Below the pieces are notes generated by a model that saw only the letters and a list, made by a program, of their open reading frames with translations, did not search any database and had not been told where the DNA came from. Below, one piece after another: positions 45,852-55,528 of a stretch of DNA of 64,000 nt (positions within the stretch are counted from its first letter, which is position 1; each line of letters begins with the position of its first letter). This DNA comes from Thiorhodococcus minor. GTDB lineage: Bacteria; Pseudomonadota; Gammaproteobacteria; Chromatiales; Chromatiaceae. The translations under genes were made by a program, and so were the position numbers. The DNA is taken from assembly GCF_010820565.1 (NCBI RefSeq), contig NZ_JAAIJQ010000029.1, positions 1-64,000 on the forward strand, given 5' to 3'.

Positions 45852-46898
45852 TCACACCAGGTTGTGGCGATCCTTCATCTCCAGGTAGACAAGGTTCGAT
45901 ACCTTGCGGATGGCGTCGCTGCGCCGCGTGATCCAGCGTCCGTAGTTCTTGGCCCTGCTCCTGCGCTCGATGATCCCGATCATCGTATAGGCGTGGATGC
46001 GGCCGCGCCTATCGCGTGCCTCGATGATGCCCATGTTGCCGCAGAGGCGCGCTGTCGAGCCGGTCTTGTCGCAGACTCGGATGTTGTCCGGCATGCTGGG
46101 GACCTTGGCGACGATGCGGTCGTGGTTCGGCAGGCGCATGATGCGTCTGATCTCGCTGCTGTAGGGCAGCTTGCCGTGCTTCAACGCATAGAGGAAGCGG
46201 CTGTAGTCGTGGGCCGAGGCCTTATTGGCATAGGTGCCGCCTCCGCGCGGAATCTTCTCGACGATGCGCGTGTCTTGGAAGACGCCGGGCGCGTATTTCT
46301 TCAAGACGGCCTCGACGTCGCGCGGTCCCCGTCCGGAGCCGTTTCGGCTGACGATATCCATCAGCCGGTTGGTCGAGGGATTGGAGCTCTTCTGAATCAT
46401 GCGCTCCATCACGCGTCTCACCTCGGCCGTATAGCGTACCTTGCGCGAATGTGAGGCTTGAAAGAAAAAGGCCTGTGCCACGAAGGGCTTGATCATGCTG
46501 GCGGCCTGTCGCGGTACGGACTCGTTGATCGAGACGAGCTTGGTACCTGTCGTGAAGTCGTAGACCGACCATGAGGTCCGCTCGCTGGGAAGGATGAGTC
46601 CCTGCCGACGCATCCCCTTGACGAGGTCGTTCACCTTGTACTGCAACGGATGTTTGGAGGACGCCTCCGCCGTGTAGCTGGGTGAGCCGAGCAAGAGGCC
46701 CGCGCAGGTGGCCGCAAGCGCCTCGAGAAACTGGCGTCGATCGAGAAAGAATCCGTCCTCGTCGCGCTCCGGCATTTGCGGCTCTAGCGACTGAGGCTCC
46801 AGTGGCTTCGTAAACGCGATGTCGACGCATTCCTCGTCACCCAGCTCAGTGAGCGCATGGAGCCTGTCCTGATCGTGGAAGTCCTCGAAGTCCTGCAT
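45852..46898 (-). CDS. Serine hydrolase of the class A beta-lactamase fold with internal Tat-like signal
   Basis: 348-residue protein. The C-terminal 250 residues have the penicillin-recognising motifs: SxxK in AASMIKPF, SxN in SSNPSTN and KTG in CDKTGSTA. Before it is a twin-arginine-like signal (DRRQFLEALAATCAGLLLG), but this sits about 53 residues in, after an acidic N-terminal extension, which is unusual. The start at 46898 has a GGAGAAG ribosome site. It is more likely a peptidoglycan-related hydrolase than a resistance enzyme; no antibiotic substrate should be assumed. Confidence 0.82.
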   Translation of the reverse strand: MQDFEDFHDQDRLHALTELGDEECVDIAFTKPLEPQSLEPQMPERDEDGFFLDRRQFLEALAATCAGLLLGSPSYTAEASSKHPLQYKVNDLVKGMRRQGLILPSERTSWSVYDFTTGTKLVSINESVPRQAASMIKPFVAQAFFFQASHSRKVRYTAEVRRVMERMIQKSSNPSTNRLMDIVSRNGSGRGPRDVEAVLKKYAPGVFQDTRIVEKIPRGGGTYANKASAHDYSRFLYALKHGKLPYSSEIRRIMRLPNHDRIVAKVPSMPDNIRVCDKTGSTARLCGNMGIIEARDRRGRIHAYTMIGIIERRSRAKNYGRWITRRSDAIRKVSNLVYLEMKDRHNLV

Positions 46899-47088
46899 TG
46901 CTTCTCCAAGCTCGAGCTCGAAAAGAGCTGTCAGCGACCAGCCATCAGCATTTTCGCAATCAGGCAGCGGCCGGCCGCGTCGCTTGCCTGGGGTCGCCCT
47001 GGGATCAGGCGCCAAGAAGCAAGCGTCTCGGCAAGCCAGCAGCTGGAAGCTGATCGCTGGCGGCTGGCAGCTCTTTCTGGTTGGATCC

Positions 47089-47448
47089 TTACTGAACGCT
47101 GCCGAACGAGGGATCGACGGCGCCCGCGGGTGGTTTCAGTCCAGCGAAACGACAGCCTTGAGCCACTGGGCCGCCGGGGAAGATCTCGTAGAGGTACTTG
47201 ATGCCGCCTCTTTCGTGGAAGGCCTCGTCCAAGGCGTCGTGCAGCTCCCGCACATTGGGCTGCTCCTTGCGGTCGAAGTAGGCCTGGAGTGCCTTGAGCG
47301 TCTCCCAATGATCGTCCGATAGGCTGATGCCATCTCCTTGGGCGGCCGTCTCGGCGGCACTGGTGCTCCAGTCCTGGGGCGCATGGGGAAAGCCCGGCTC
47401 TTTGCTCGCCGTGCCTGGATTCATGATCTCGGTCATGGTCTCGGCCAT
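47089..47448 (-). CDS. DsrC/TusE-family sulfur-relay-like protein lacking the terminal cysteine
   Basis: 119-residue protein with the DsrC/TusE fold pattern: DGISLSDDHWETLKALQAYFD, then GGIKYLYEIFPGGPVAQGCRFAGLKPP. DsrC carries two C-terminal cysteines, CysB in the QxCxxAGL motif and the penultimate CysA. Here CysB is kept (QGCRFAGL) but the position matching CysA reads AGAV, and the tail is longer (DPSFGSVQ). It may act as a sulfur carrier or regulator rather than as the sulfite reductase partner. ATG 47448 has a GGAGGA ribosome site. Confidence 0.85.
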   Translation of the reverse strand: MAETMTEIMNPGTASKEPGFPHAPQDWSTSAAETAAQGDGISLSDDHWETLKALQAYFDRKEQPNVRELHDALDEAFHERGGIKYLYEIFPGGPVAQGCRFAGLKPPAGAVDPSFGSVQ

Positions 47449-47821
47449 GTCGTGTCCTCCAGATGAGTTGGCTGCGCATCGCTCGCTGTGATTCGACTCT
47501 CCTGTCCTAGCGCGATCGCTCGGCATTGCGGGATCGAAGAGCCACGATCAGTGTCGATTTTGCAAAGTGTCGCGTCAAGCGCCGATCCGTGCCTATCTGC
47601 AAAGATCGGGCGAAGGTGTCTAAGCGGGGCCGCGCGAGATTGGAGCGGATAGGTCGGCGAGCTGGCTGGCGACGCCGAGCGCAGTCGCATGCGCCCTCTC
47701 TTTCTAGTGTGCCGATGTCAGGGACATCGCTGGGCCGCTTGTGGCCCCGGTGGAGCCCGAGGACAGTCCGCTGAAAGGCTGGGCTGGGGCAGGAGCTTTT
47801 CCCGCCCGTCAGTCTTTTGCG
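47449..47821. other. Intergenic region upstream of the DsrC-like gene
   Basis: About 370 bases between two minus-strand genes. I see no gene, tRNA or repeat family. It must contain the promoter of the DsrC-like gene; no clear consensus was found. Confidence 0.4.
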
Positions 47822-48811
47822 CTAGCCGCCGCTGAGCACGAGGAAAACAGCACCAGCGGCGCCGACGCCTAGGATGGCCGCCAAGGCGATGAGGCCGAAG
47901 ATGGTGCTCTTGGCCTTCTTCAGTGAGACTTCGAGCGCCTGGACCGACTCGTGAGATGCGGCGATTGCCGTATCGACTGCTTCCTGTGACTCGCGTCTGG
48001 CCATGGCTGCCGCCTTGGCTGCGATCTCCTCTGCTTGCTCGGCCGCGTGGCCGCCTCCCGCCTTGGGGAGTGCGTCGCGGAGGTGCTTGTCGACAAGCTC
48101 CATGATCTGCGTGCGCTCGGCTTGGAGGCTGCGCTTGATGAGATCCGGCACGGTCTCGGTGGCGATGCGCGTGGAGATCGCCTGGAGGTCCGCCATCGTC
48201 GGCAGGGGCGCCGCCTTGCGCTTGGCGGCCTGCTCGGCGGCGAAGCGCTCTTCGATGGCGTGGTGCGCATCCTTGAGGATGCCTGCGCTCAGGTCGCGGC
48301 GCAGCTCCTCGATGAGCGCCGGCAGGATCTTCGACAGACGGCCTTCGAGCCGTCCATCGACGACTTGGACAATGGCCTCCTCGGAGAGTCCCGCCGCTAC
48401 CTCGGCCTTGCCGGCGGCAGGTGCCGCAGGCTCGGGCGCGCTTACGCCAAGTGCGCCCTGCAGCTTTTCGAGCATTTCCGGCAGCAGCTCGGGCGCGGCG
48501 GATTTGGGCAGGATGCCGAAGACCCCCTTCTTCTTGGCTTGGGCGACGAACTCAGGCTCTTCGTGCGAGGTGCACATGATGATTGGGATGCTGGAAGTGC
48601 GGGTATCCTCGCGAATGACCTCCAGGGCCTCGAAACCGTTGAGCCCGGGCATCATGTGGTCCATGAAGATGGCATCCGGCAAGGCGCCCTTGAGCTTCAC
48701 GAAGGCTGCCTCAGCAGACTCGGCCGTATCGACCTCGACGCCGTGGCGCTGCAGCTGGAGTCTTAGCGCATAGCGCGCGGATTTAGAATCGTCGACCAGG
48801 AGTATCTTCAT
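47822..48811 (-). CDS. Response-regulator receiver protein with C-terminal membrane anchor
   Basis: 329-residue protein. Residues 1-120 form a CheY-like receiver: acidic pair D7-D8, phospho-acceptor D51 in AIFMDHMMPG, then MCTSHEE and the lysine in GILPKS. An Ala/Pro linker follows, then about 150 helical, charged residues and one C-terminal transmembrane helix (STIFGLIALAAILGVGAAGAVFLVL). A receiver tethered to the membrane by its C-terminus, with no output enzyme or DNA-binding domain, is unusual. No kinase gene is adjacent. Its helical middle could bind a partner. Confidence 0.85.
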   Translation of the reverse strand: MKILLVDDSKSARYALRLQLQRHGVEVDTAESAEAAFVKLKGALPDAIFMDHMMPGLNGFEALEVIREDTRTSSIPIIMCTSHEEPEFVAQAKKKGVFGILPKSAAPELLPEMLEKLQGALGVSAPEPAAPAAGKAEVAAGLSEEAIVQVVDGRLEGRLSKILPALIEELRRDLSAGILKDAHHAIEERFAAEQAAKRKAAPLPTMADLQAISTRIATETVPDLIKRSLQAERTQIMELVDKHLRDALPKAGGGHAAEQAEEIAAKAAAMARRESQEAVDTAIAASHESVQALEVSLKKAKSTIFGLIALAAILGVGAAGAVFLVLSGG

Positions 48812-49199
48812 CGGTCACATCACTTCCAATGATTGTGTTGAATGGCTGACCGGAGATGGCCGGCCGGGTTTGCAGCGCTGACGTTCGGATCCCGCAATAC
48901 TCTTCACGCGCGCTCTGGTAGAAGCGGCCCGCGGGCTCTTCGGATTCCGCGAAAACGAAAGCCATGCGTCGATCATTGTTTCGGTCAGCCGTCTTGCGTA
49001 GGGTGGACTGCGCTGCACTTGTCCGCCAAGGCCGTCGCAGGCTTCGGTGGAATAAGCTCTCGCTCGTCCACCCGACTGAACGGCTCGATGACCGAGGGCG
49101 AAGGCGATGCCACTGGACCTCATTGGCATCGCGGGCAGCCCTTGGAGATCCAGGCTGCTAGCCGTTGGGATTCTAGGACATCATGAGGCGGATTTTGCG
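48812..49199. other. Divergent intergenic region with a repeat element
   Basis: Lies between the receiver-protein gene (minus) and pgl (plus). Apart from the 79-base element at 48998-49076, I see no gene. The pgl reading frame is open from 49107 but those extra residues do not look like the family. Confidence 0.45.
48998..49076. repeat. 79-bp GTAGGGTGGAC palindromic element, copy 2
   Basis: Starts with GTAGGGTGGAC (48998-49008) and ends with GTCCACCCGAC (49066-49076), one mismatch in the terminal inverted repeat. It has exactly the same length as copy 1 at 45192-45270, while the internal sequence is arranged in the opposite sense, suggesting insertion in the other orientation. Confidence 0.8.
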
Positions 49200-49904
49200 A
49201 TGCCGGACACACAGATCGATTTCCACCTTTGCGAGTCCTCGGGGCAGCTGGCCCGCCTCGCGGCGCAGCGAATCCTGACATCCGCGCGGCGCGCGATCAC
49301 GACGCGTGGGTGTTTTCGCTTGGTCCTGGCGGGCGGTCGGACCCCTCTGAATGCCTACACTTTACTCGTAGACGCGACGTCAGACTGGGACAGATGGCAC
49401 ATCTTCTTCGGTGATGAGCGCTGTCTTCCCCCAGGCGATCCGGAGCGTAACAGCCATGCCGCGGATCAGCATTTCCTGAGCCGTGTCTCCATTCCGGCAG
49501 CCAACATTCACCCCATTCCCGCCGAGCTGGGCGCTGAGTCCGCGGCGGAAGCCTACGCCGAGCTGATCGCGCCTCAGCTTCCCCTGGATCTGGTGCTGCT
49601 GGGGCTTGGCGAGGACGGTCATACGGCCAGCCTCTTTCCAGGACAGGAGATCCCCGAGGGCGTCTTGGCGATGCCCGTGCATGATGCGCCCAAGCCGCCG
49701 CCGGATCGGGTCTCGCTCACCCCAGATGCCATTGCCTCCAGTCATGAGGTTCTCGTCCTCGTCTCAGGGGCAGGTAAGCGGGAGGCCCTGGCGCAATGGC
49801 GCTCGGGGAAGGATCTGCCGATCTCCCGCATCAAATCCGACGGGCGGGTCGAGGTCTTGATGGACGTCGCCGCGGCGGGCGAGCCGCAGGGGTGCGCGGA
49901 ATAG
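49200..49904 (+). CDS. pgl: 6-phosphogluconolactonase
   Basis: Hydrolyses 6-phosphogluconolactone in the oxidative pentose phosphate pathway, supplying NADPH steps with zwf and gnd. The 234-residue DevB-type protein has VLAGGRTPLNAY, IFFGDERCLPPGDPERNSHAAD and LLGLGEDGHTASLFPG. ATG 49200 (MPDTQIDFHLCES) gives the usual N-terminus. No zwf or gnd gene is adjacent. Confidence 0.93.
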   Translation: MPDTQIDFHLCESSGQLARLAAQRILTSARRAITTRGCFRLVLAGGRTPLNAYTLLVDATSDWDRWHIFFGDERCLPPGDPERNSHAADQHFLSRVSIPAANIHPIPAELGAESAAEAYAELIAPQLPLDLVLLGLGEDGHTASLFPGQEIPEGVLAMPVHDAPKPPPDRVSLTPDAIASSHEVLVLVSGAGKREALAQWRSGKDLPISRIKSDGRVEVLMDVAAAGEPQGCAE

Positions 49905-49976
49905 CTTGGCGAGTGTGCCGAGGCGCTTCTCGTCCGGTGCCTGCCAGGGCGCCGAACAAGAAGCGCGCTGTGCGGC

Positions 49977-51710
<1,734 letters not shown>

Positions 51711-51776
51711 GTTCGTGAATCTCCTGCGCGGAGTCGGCGCGCCGACCCCGCCTTAATCGGTGAAGGCCGTCTTGCG

Positions 51777-53081
51777 TCAGGCCTTGGCATCTTCCTCGGG
51801 GGCCGGCTCCTTCTCGACGAGATGATCCGCGATCATCTCGGTCAGGCCGACCACCGGGATGTCCATGTTGAACTCTTCCAGCCCTTCTTCGAGCTGCGTC
51901 CTGCAGGTGGCGCACATGGTCACCATGCGCTCCGGCTCGACCTGCTCGATCTGTGCCTTCTTGCGCTTGAAGGCGGCCATCTTCAGCGGCTCCGCGCGCT
52001 CGTTGGAGCTGACGCCGCCGCCAGCGCCGCAGCACCACTGGTAGCGGCCGTGCTCCTCGAGGTCGACGAAGTTGTCCGCGACCAGGTCCATGAGGTTGCG
52101 CTGCTGTTGGATCACGCCGCTCTTGCGGGCGAGGTTGCAGGGGTCGTGCATCGAGAGCCGATCCATCTCTTTGCCCTCGGTCTTGATGCGTCCGGTCGCA
52201 CGCAGCTCCTCCAATACCTCGACGATGTGGAAGACACGGAAGGGATAGCGCCGGCCGATTAGGTTGGGGCCTTCCCAGCGAATGGCGGTGAAGGCGTGCC
52301 CGCATTCGGGGCTGATGACCTTGGGCACCTTGAGCTTCTCGGCGGCGGCGACGACGCGCTCGACCAGCTGGGCCGCAATGTCCTTGTTGCCGATCTGGAT
52401 GCCGGCGTTGGTGGCCTCGAAGCATTCGGTCGAGAGGGTCCAGGTCACACCCGCGTGATGGAAGATCTTGGTGATGGCCTCCAGATACTCGGGGAAGTTG
52501 ATGACCTCCATGGAGGAGAGCAGCACCATGTACTCGGCGCCGGCCTTGTCGACCGGGACCTCCAAGCCGCTGCTGGTCTCGACGTGCTTGATCTGTACGG
52601 CCAGCGTCTTCCACTGCAGGCCCATGGGGCTGCCGGTGGTGATGGCGCGGATCGAGGCGTTGATGAGGCCTTCCGGGGCATGGCCGGACTGCACCATGCC
52701 TTCGCGCGTCTTGCGGATCATGTAGGCCAGGTCGTTGCCGACGGGGCAGACCATGGAGCAGCGCCCGCACATGGAGCAGGAGTCATAGAGCAGCTCCTCC
52801 CACTCGGCGAGCATCTCGTCTGTGACCTTCTGCTCCAGACCGAGCAGGCGCTTGATGCGTCCCCAAAGGGTGAATTCGGACTCCCAGACGCGCCGCAATG
52901 GCTCGAGCTTGAGGATGGGCGTGTATTTCGGATCCCCGGTCTCGAGGTAGAAGGGACAGGACTGGGCGCAGATTCCGCAATGGACGCAGCTCGAGAAGAA
53001 GGCCGCGGTCGGCGCGTCGATCTCGGCGCGGAAGGCGGCGAGCCCGCGCTCCAACGACAATGTGCTCTCTTGTGCGCTCAT
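51777..53081 (-). CDS. isp2: Isp2, heterodisulfide-reductase-like iron-sulfur protein
   Basis: 434-residue HdrD/DsrK-like protein on the cytoplasmic side. It has two 4Fe-4S motifs near the N-terminus (CVHCGICAQSCP and CSMCGRCSMVCP) and cysteine-rich CCG-type domains (CCGAGGGVSSNERAEPLK, then CATCRTQL). With Isp1 it is thought to pass electrons between the periplasmic hydrogenase and a cytoplasmic or quinone partner, by analogy with DsrMK. It overlaps isp1 by four bases. Confidence 0.93.
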   Translation of the reverse strand: MSAQESTLSLERGLAAFRAEIDAPTAAFFSSCVHCGICAQSCPFYLETGDPKYTPILKLEPLRRVWESEFTLWGRIKRLLGLEQKVTDEMLAEWEELLYDSCSMCGRCSMVCPVGNDLAYMIRKTREGMVQSGHAPEGLINASIRAITTGSPMGLQWKTLAVQIKHVETSSGLEVPVDKAGAEYMVLLSSMEVINFPEYLEAITKIFHHAGVTWTLSTECFEATNAGIQIGNKDIAAQLVERVVAAAEKLKVPKVISPECGHAFTAIRWEGPNLIGRRYPFRVFHIVEVLEELRATGRIKTEGKEMDRLSMHDPCNLARKSGVIQQQRNLMDLVADNFVDLEEHGRYQWCCGAGGGVSSNERAEPLKMAAFKRKKAQIEQVEPERMVTMCATCRTQLEEGLEEFNMDIPVVGLTEMIADHLVEKEPAPEEDAKA

Positions 53082-53740
53082 GACTGAACCCCCTTGCGAC
53101 CGAAAGCGGCGCCGTTGTACCAGCGGGCGATGAAGGCGGTGAAGATATGCGTCAGCTTGGTGAAGGGCAGCATGATGAGAAAGATCTCAGCGCAGAGGAT
53201 GTGCATCCCGAGCGCGAGCGGGTAGGGATTCACCAGCCGGTGGTAGGCGAGATAGCCGGTCAGCACCACCAGGAAGACGATGGTCCAGACCAGATAGTCC
53301 TCGACCGTGCTGATGCGCCGCTTGACCGGGTGGGTCATACGGTGGACGAGCGTGGCGATCAGACTCAAGAGGGTCACGGCCGTGAAGAAGTCGACCACTG
53401 GGTTCGCGAGTCCCGGCCAGGAGATCCCGAGCACGCCCTTGATCAGCTCGATGTGCGGGATGAAGAGCAGCAGCGCGATCAGGAAGCCGATGTGCCAGAC
53501 CCAGCCGACCACCACGTTGAAGGGCGCCCGCTTGAAGGTTCCCGGATCGGCGACCGTGCGTGTCAGCACCGTGCGGAAGCCCGGCATCCACTCGTTGGCG
53601 CGCGGCTCGGCGTAATTGGTCGAGCGGCCGAGCACCAAGATCTCGACCAGACGGGCGAGGAGGCCGATGGCGAAGATGGCCATGGCAATGTTGAACATGG
53701 GACCCTTGGTCCACAGCAGGAAGTCCATCGCGTCGCTCAT
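53078..53740 (-). CDS. isp1: Isp1, cytochrome b-type membrane subunit
   Basis: 220-residue membrane protein of the NarI/DsrM type with five hydrophobic helices. Candidate heme histidines are in WVWHIGFLI, ATLVHRMTH, AYHRLV and LGMHILCAE. It would carry electrons across the membrane between HynSL and Isp2. ATG 53740 overlaps the hynS stop by four bases; a longer open frame upstream overlaps hynS and is discarded. Confidence 0.93.
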   Translation of the reverse strand: MSDAMDFLLWTKGPMFNIAMAIFAIGLLARLVEILVLGRSTNYAEPRANEWMPGFRTVLTRTVADPGTFKRAPFNVVVGWVWHIGFLIALLLFIPHIELIKGVLGISWPGLANPVVDFFTAVTLLSLIATLVHRMTHPVKRRISTVEDYLVWTIVFLVVLTGYLAYHRLVNPYPLALGMHILCAEIFLIMLPFTKLTHIFTAFIARWYNGAAFGRKGVQS

Positions 53741-54846
53741 AGCTTCTTCTCCAGCTCTTCGATGGTAACGGGCTGTCGGTTCGCGTCCGCCTTCTTGACG
53801 CGATGCTTCGCCACTGCCGCAACTGTGCCGCCGACGACCGCGCCGGCGGCGCCAGCCGTTAGCAGCGTTCTCGCGTTGGCCGTGAGCGGCACGGAGACGG
53901 GCTCGTAGAAGCTGCCGCCGTCCCAGAAGCTCGGCTCCGAGCAGCCGAGGCAGGGGTGCCCGGCTTCGATGGGCCAGCTGGTGCCGGAATTCCACTTCAT
54001 GGTCGCGCAGGCGTTGTAGGTGGTCGGCCCCTTGCAGCCGAGCCGGTAGAGGCACCAGCCTTCCTGGGCGCCGCGATCGTCGAAGGTCTCCGCGAATAGC
54101 CCCTTATCGTAGAAGGGGCGGCGATAGCAGCGGTCATGGATGGACTGGCCGAAGAAGGCCATGGGCCGACCATAGCCGTCGAGCTCGGGCAAGGCTCCAA
54201 AGGTCAGGTAGTGCGCGAGGACCCCGGTGATGACCATGGGAACCGGGGGGCAGCCGGAGACATTGATCACAGGCTTGTCCTTGACCAAGTCCATGACCGA
54301 CATGGCGCCTGTTGGGTTCGGCTTCGCCTGCGGCAAGCCGCCAAAGGCGGCGCAGGTGCCGACCGCGATGACGGCGGCGGCATGCTCGACCGTCTCCATC
54401 AGGATGTCGTAGTTGCTGTGCCCAGCCACGGTCGAAAAACCCGGGTTGGCGTCAGGTCCAGGGATAGAGCCGTCGACGACGACCAGATACTCACCTGCAT
54501 TGGCCTCCATGGCCGTCATGCGGGCGGCCTCCGCGGCGTCTCCCGAGGCCGCCTGGAGCGTGTGGTGGTAATCCAGGGAGACCATGTCAAGGATGAGATT
54601 CTCGAGGGTCGGCGCGTGACTGCGCGTCAACGACTCCGTGCAGCCGGTGCACTCCTGAAAAGACAGCCAGATGACCGAGGGGCGTTTGGCCTGCTCCAGC
54701 GCTGCCGCGATGCGGGGCACCATGCTGGCGGGCAGTGCCATCATGGAGGCTGTTGCGGCACAGAGCTTGAGGAAGCCGCGGCGCGAGAGGCCATGCGCTC
54801 GCAGGCTCTCGCCAAGGGTCTTGTCAGGGCGCTTTGGGGTAGCCAT
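53737..54846 (-). CDS. hynS: Isp-type hydrogenase small subunit HynS
   Basis: 369-residue small subunit with a Tat signal (LSRRGFLKLCAA at 20-31). Cluster ligands are ECTGC, VGTCA, SGCPP (proximal), IHDRC and WCLYRLGC (distal), NAC and HPCLGC (medial). Unlike the second copy at 55529, it keeps a C-terminal hydrophobic stretch (ARTLLTAGAAGAVVGGTVAAVA) that anchors the enzyme in the membrane. The start is at 54846, 20 bases after the HupH-like gene. Confidence 0.96.
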   Translation of the reverse strand: MATPKRPDKTLGESLRAHGLSRRGFLKLCAATASMMALPASMVPRIAAALEQAKRPSVIWLSFQECTGCTESLTRSHAPTLENLILDMVSLDYHHTLQAASGDAAEAARMTAMEANAGEYLVVVDGSIPGPDANPGFSTVAGHSNYDILMETVEHAAAVIAVGTCAAFGGLPQAKPNPTGAMSVMDLVKDKPVINVSGCPPVPMVITGVLAHYLTFGALPELDGYGRPMAFFGQSIHDRCYRRPFYDKGLFAETFDDRGAQEGWCLYRLGCKGPTTYNACATMKWNSGTSWPIEAGHPCLGCSEPSFWDGGSFYEPVSVPLTANARTLLTAGAAGAVVGGTVAAVAKHRVKKADANRQPVTIEELEKKL

Positions 54847-54866
54847 GGGCCCTCCTATGGGGGGTG

Positions 54867-55316
54867 TCAGGACGATAGTGGCGTGGTGCCCGTTGCTTGC
54901 TCCAGGCGGGCATCGAGCTGAGTGAGCGCATCCGCGAGGTCCTGCGGCTGCGGGCGTAAGATCTCCGGGACGGACGCGACCTCCAGGTGCAGGGTGAGCC
55001 GTTGCTGCTCGGCATTGCGATAGTCGACCAGCCAGACGCCGGCGATCGCGGTCTCCTGGACCCGAGTGGGTCCCAAGGCGTCGACCCTGGCCTGGACCTC
55101 GCCCGTGCCCAGCCAATCCGTCAAGCGGTCCAGATCACCAGGTCCGAAGGGCATCGCGGATAGGTCGATGCGCGTCTCCTCGCCGGTCTGAACGAATCTT
55201 TGAAGGGCGTGACGAATCTCATTGAGGACCGGAAAGGCATTTCCGAAACTGCGTGGGGCGCCCTGGCAGTCCTGGGCAGCGCTCGGTTGCTCTTTCGCTC
55301 GGTCAGACTCTGGCAT
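54867..55316 (-). CDS. HupH/HyaF-like hydrogenase assembly protein (short form)
   Basis: 149-residue protein matching the C-terminal half of HupH/HyaF: GNAFPVLNEIRHALQRF, AMPFGPGDLDRL, GTGEVQARVDALGPTRVQET, GVWLVDYRNAEQQRL and PEILRPQPQDL. HupH helps insert iron-sulfur clusters into, or protects, the small subunit of uptake hydrogenases. Full HupH is about 280 residues, so this is a one-domain version. It sits directly upstream of hynS, which fits a dedicated chaperone role. Confidence 0.85.
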   Translation of the reverse strand: MPESDRAKEQPSAAQDCQGAPRSFGNAFPVLNEIRHALQRFVQTGEETRIDLSAMPFGPGDLDRLTDWLGTGEVQARVDALGPTRVQETAIAGVWLVDYRNAEQQRLTLHLEVASVPEILRPQPQDLADALTQLDARLEQATGTTPLSS

Positions 55317-55401
55317 GGCGGGCCTCGCTTGTGATTCGAGGATTCTAGGCCGTTTGACTCTGGTCCTTCTTGATTCAGCTCAGCTTCGATCGGGAAGTTA
55401 G

Positions 55402-55413
55402 TATTCTCGAATA
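55402..55413. promoter_or_regulatory. Small palindrome upstream of the HupH-like/hynS operon
   Basis: TATTC-TC-GAATA is a perfect 5-base inverted repeat in an A/T-rich patch about 90 bases before the HupH-like start codon. It lies in the gap after the truncated hynS copy and may mark the operon promoter. It does not match the FNR consensus. Confidence 0.35.
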
Positions 55414-55528
55414 TGCTTTCGTGGTGGATTTCACGAAACCGCCAACCCGCCTTCCGCTGAATCTGACGCTAGCCGCTCACGCGCTTCGCCGCGCGAAGGC
55501 GAGCCCCGCGCGGTATCCGCTCGAGTCG

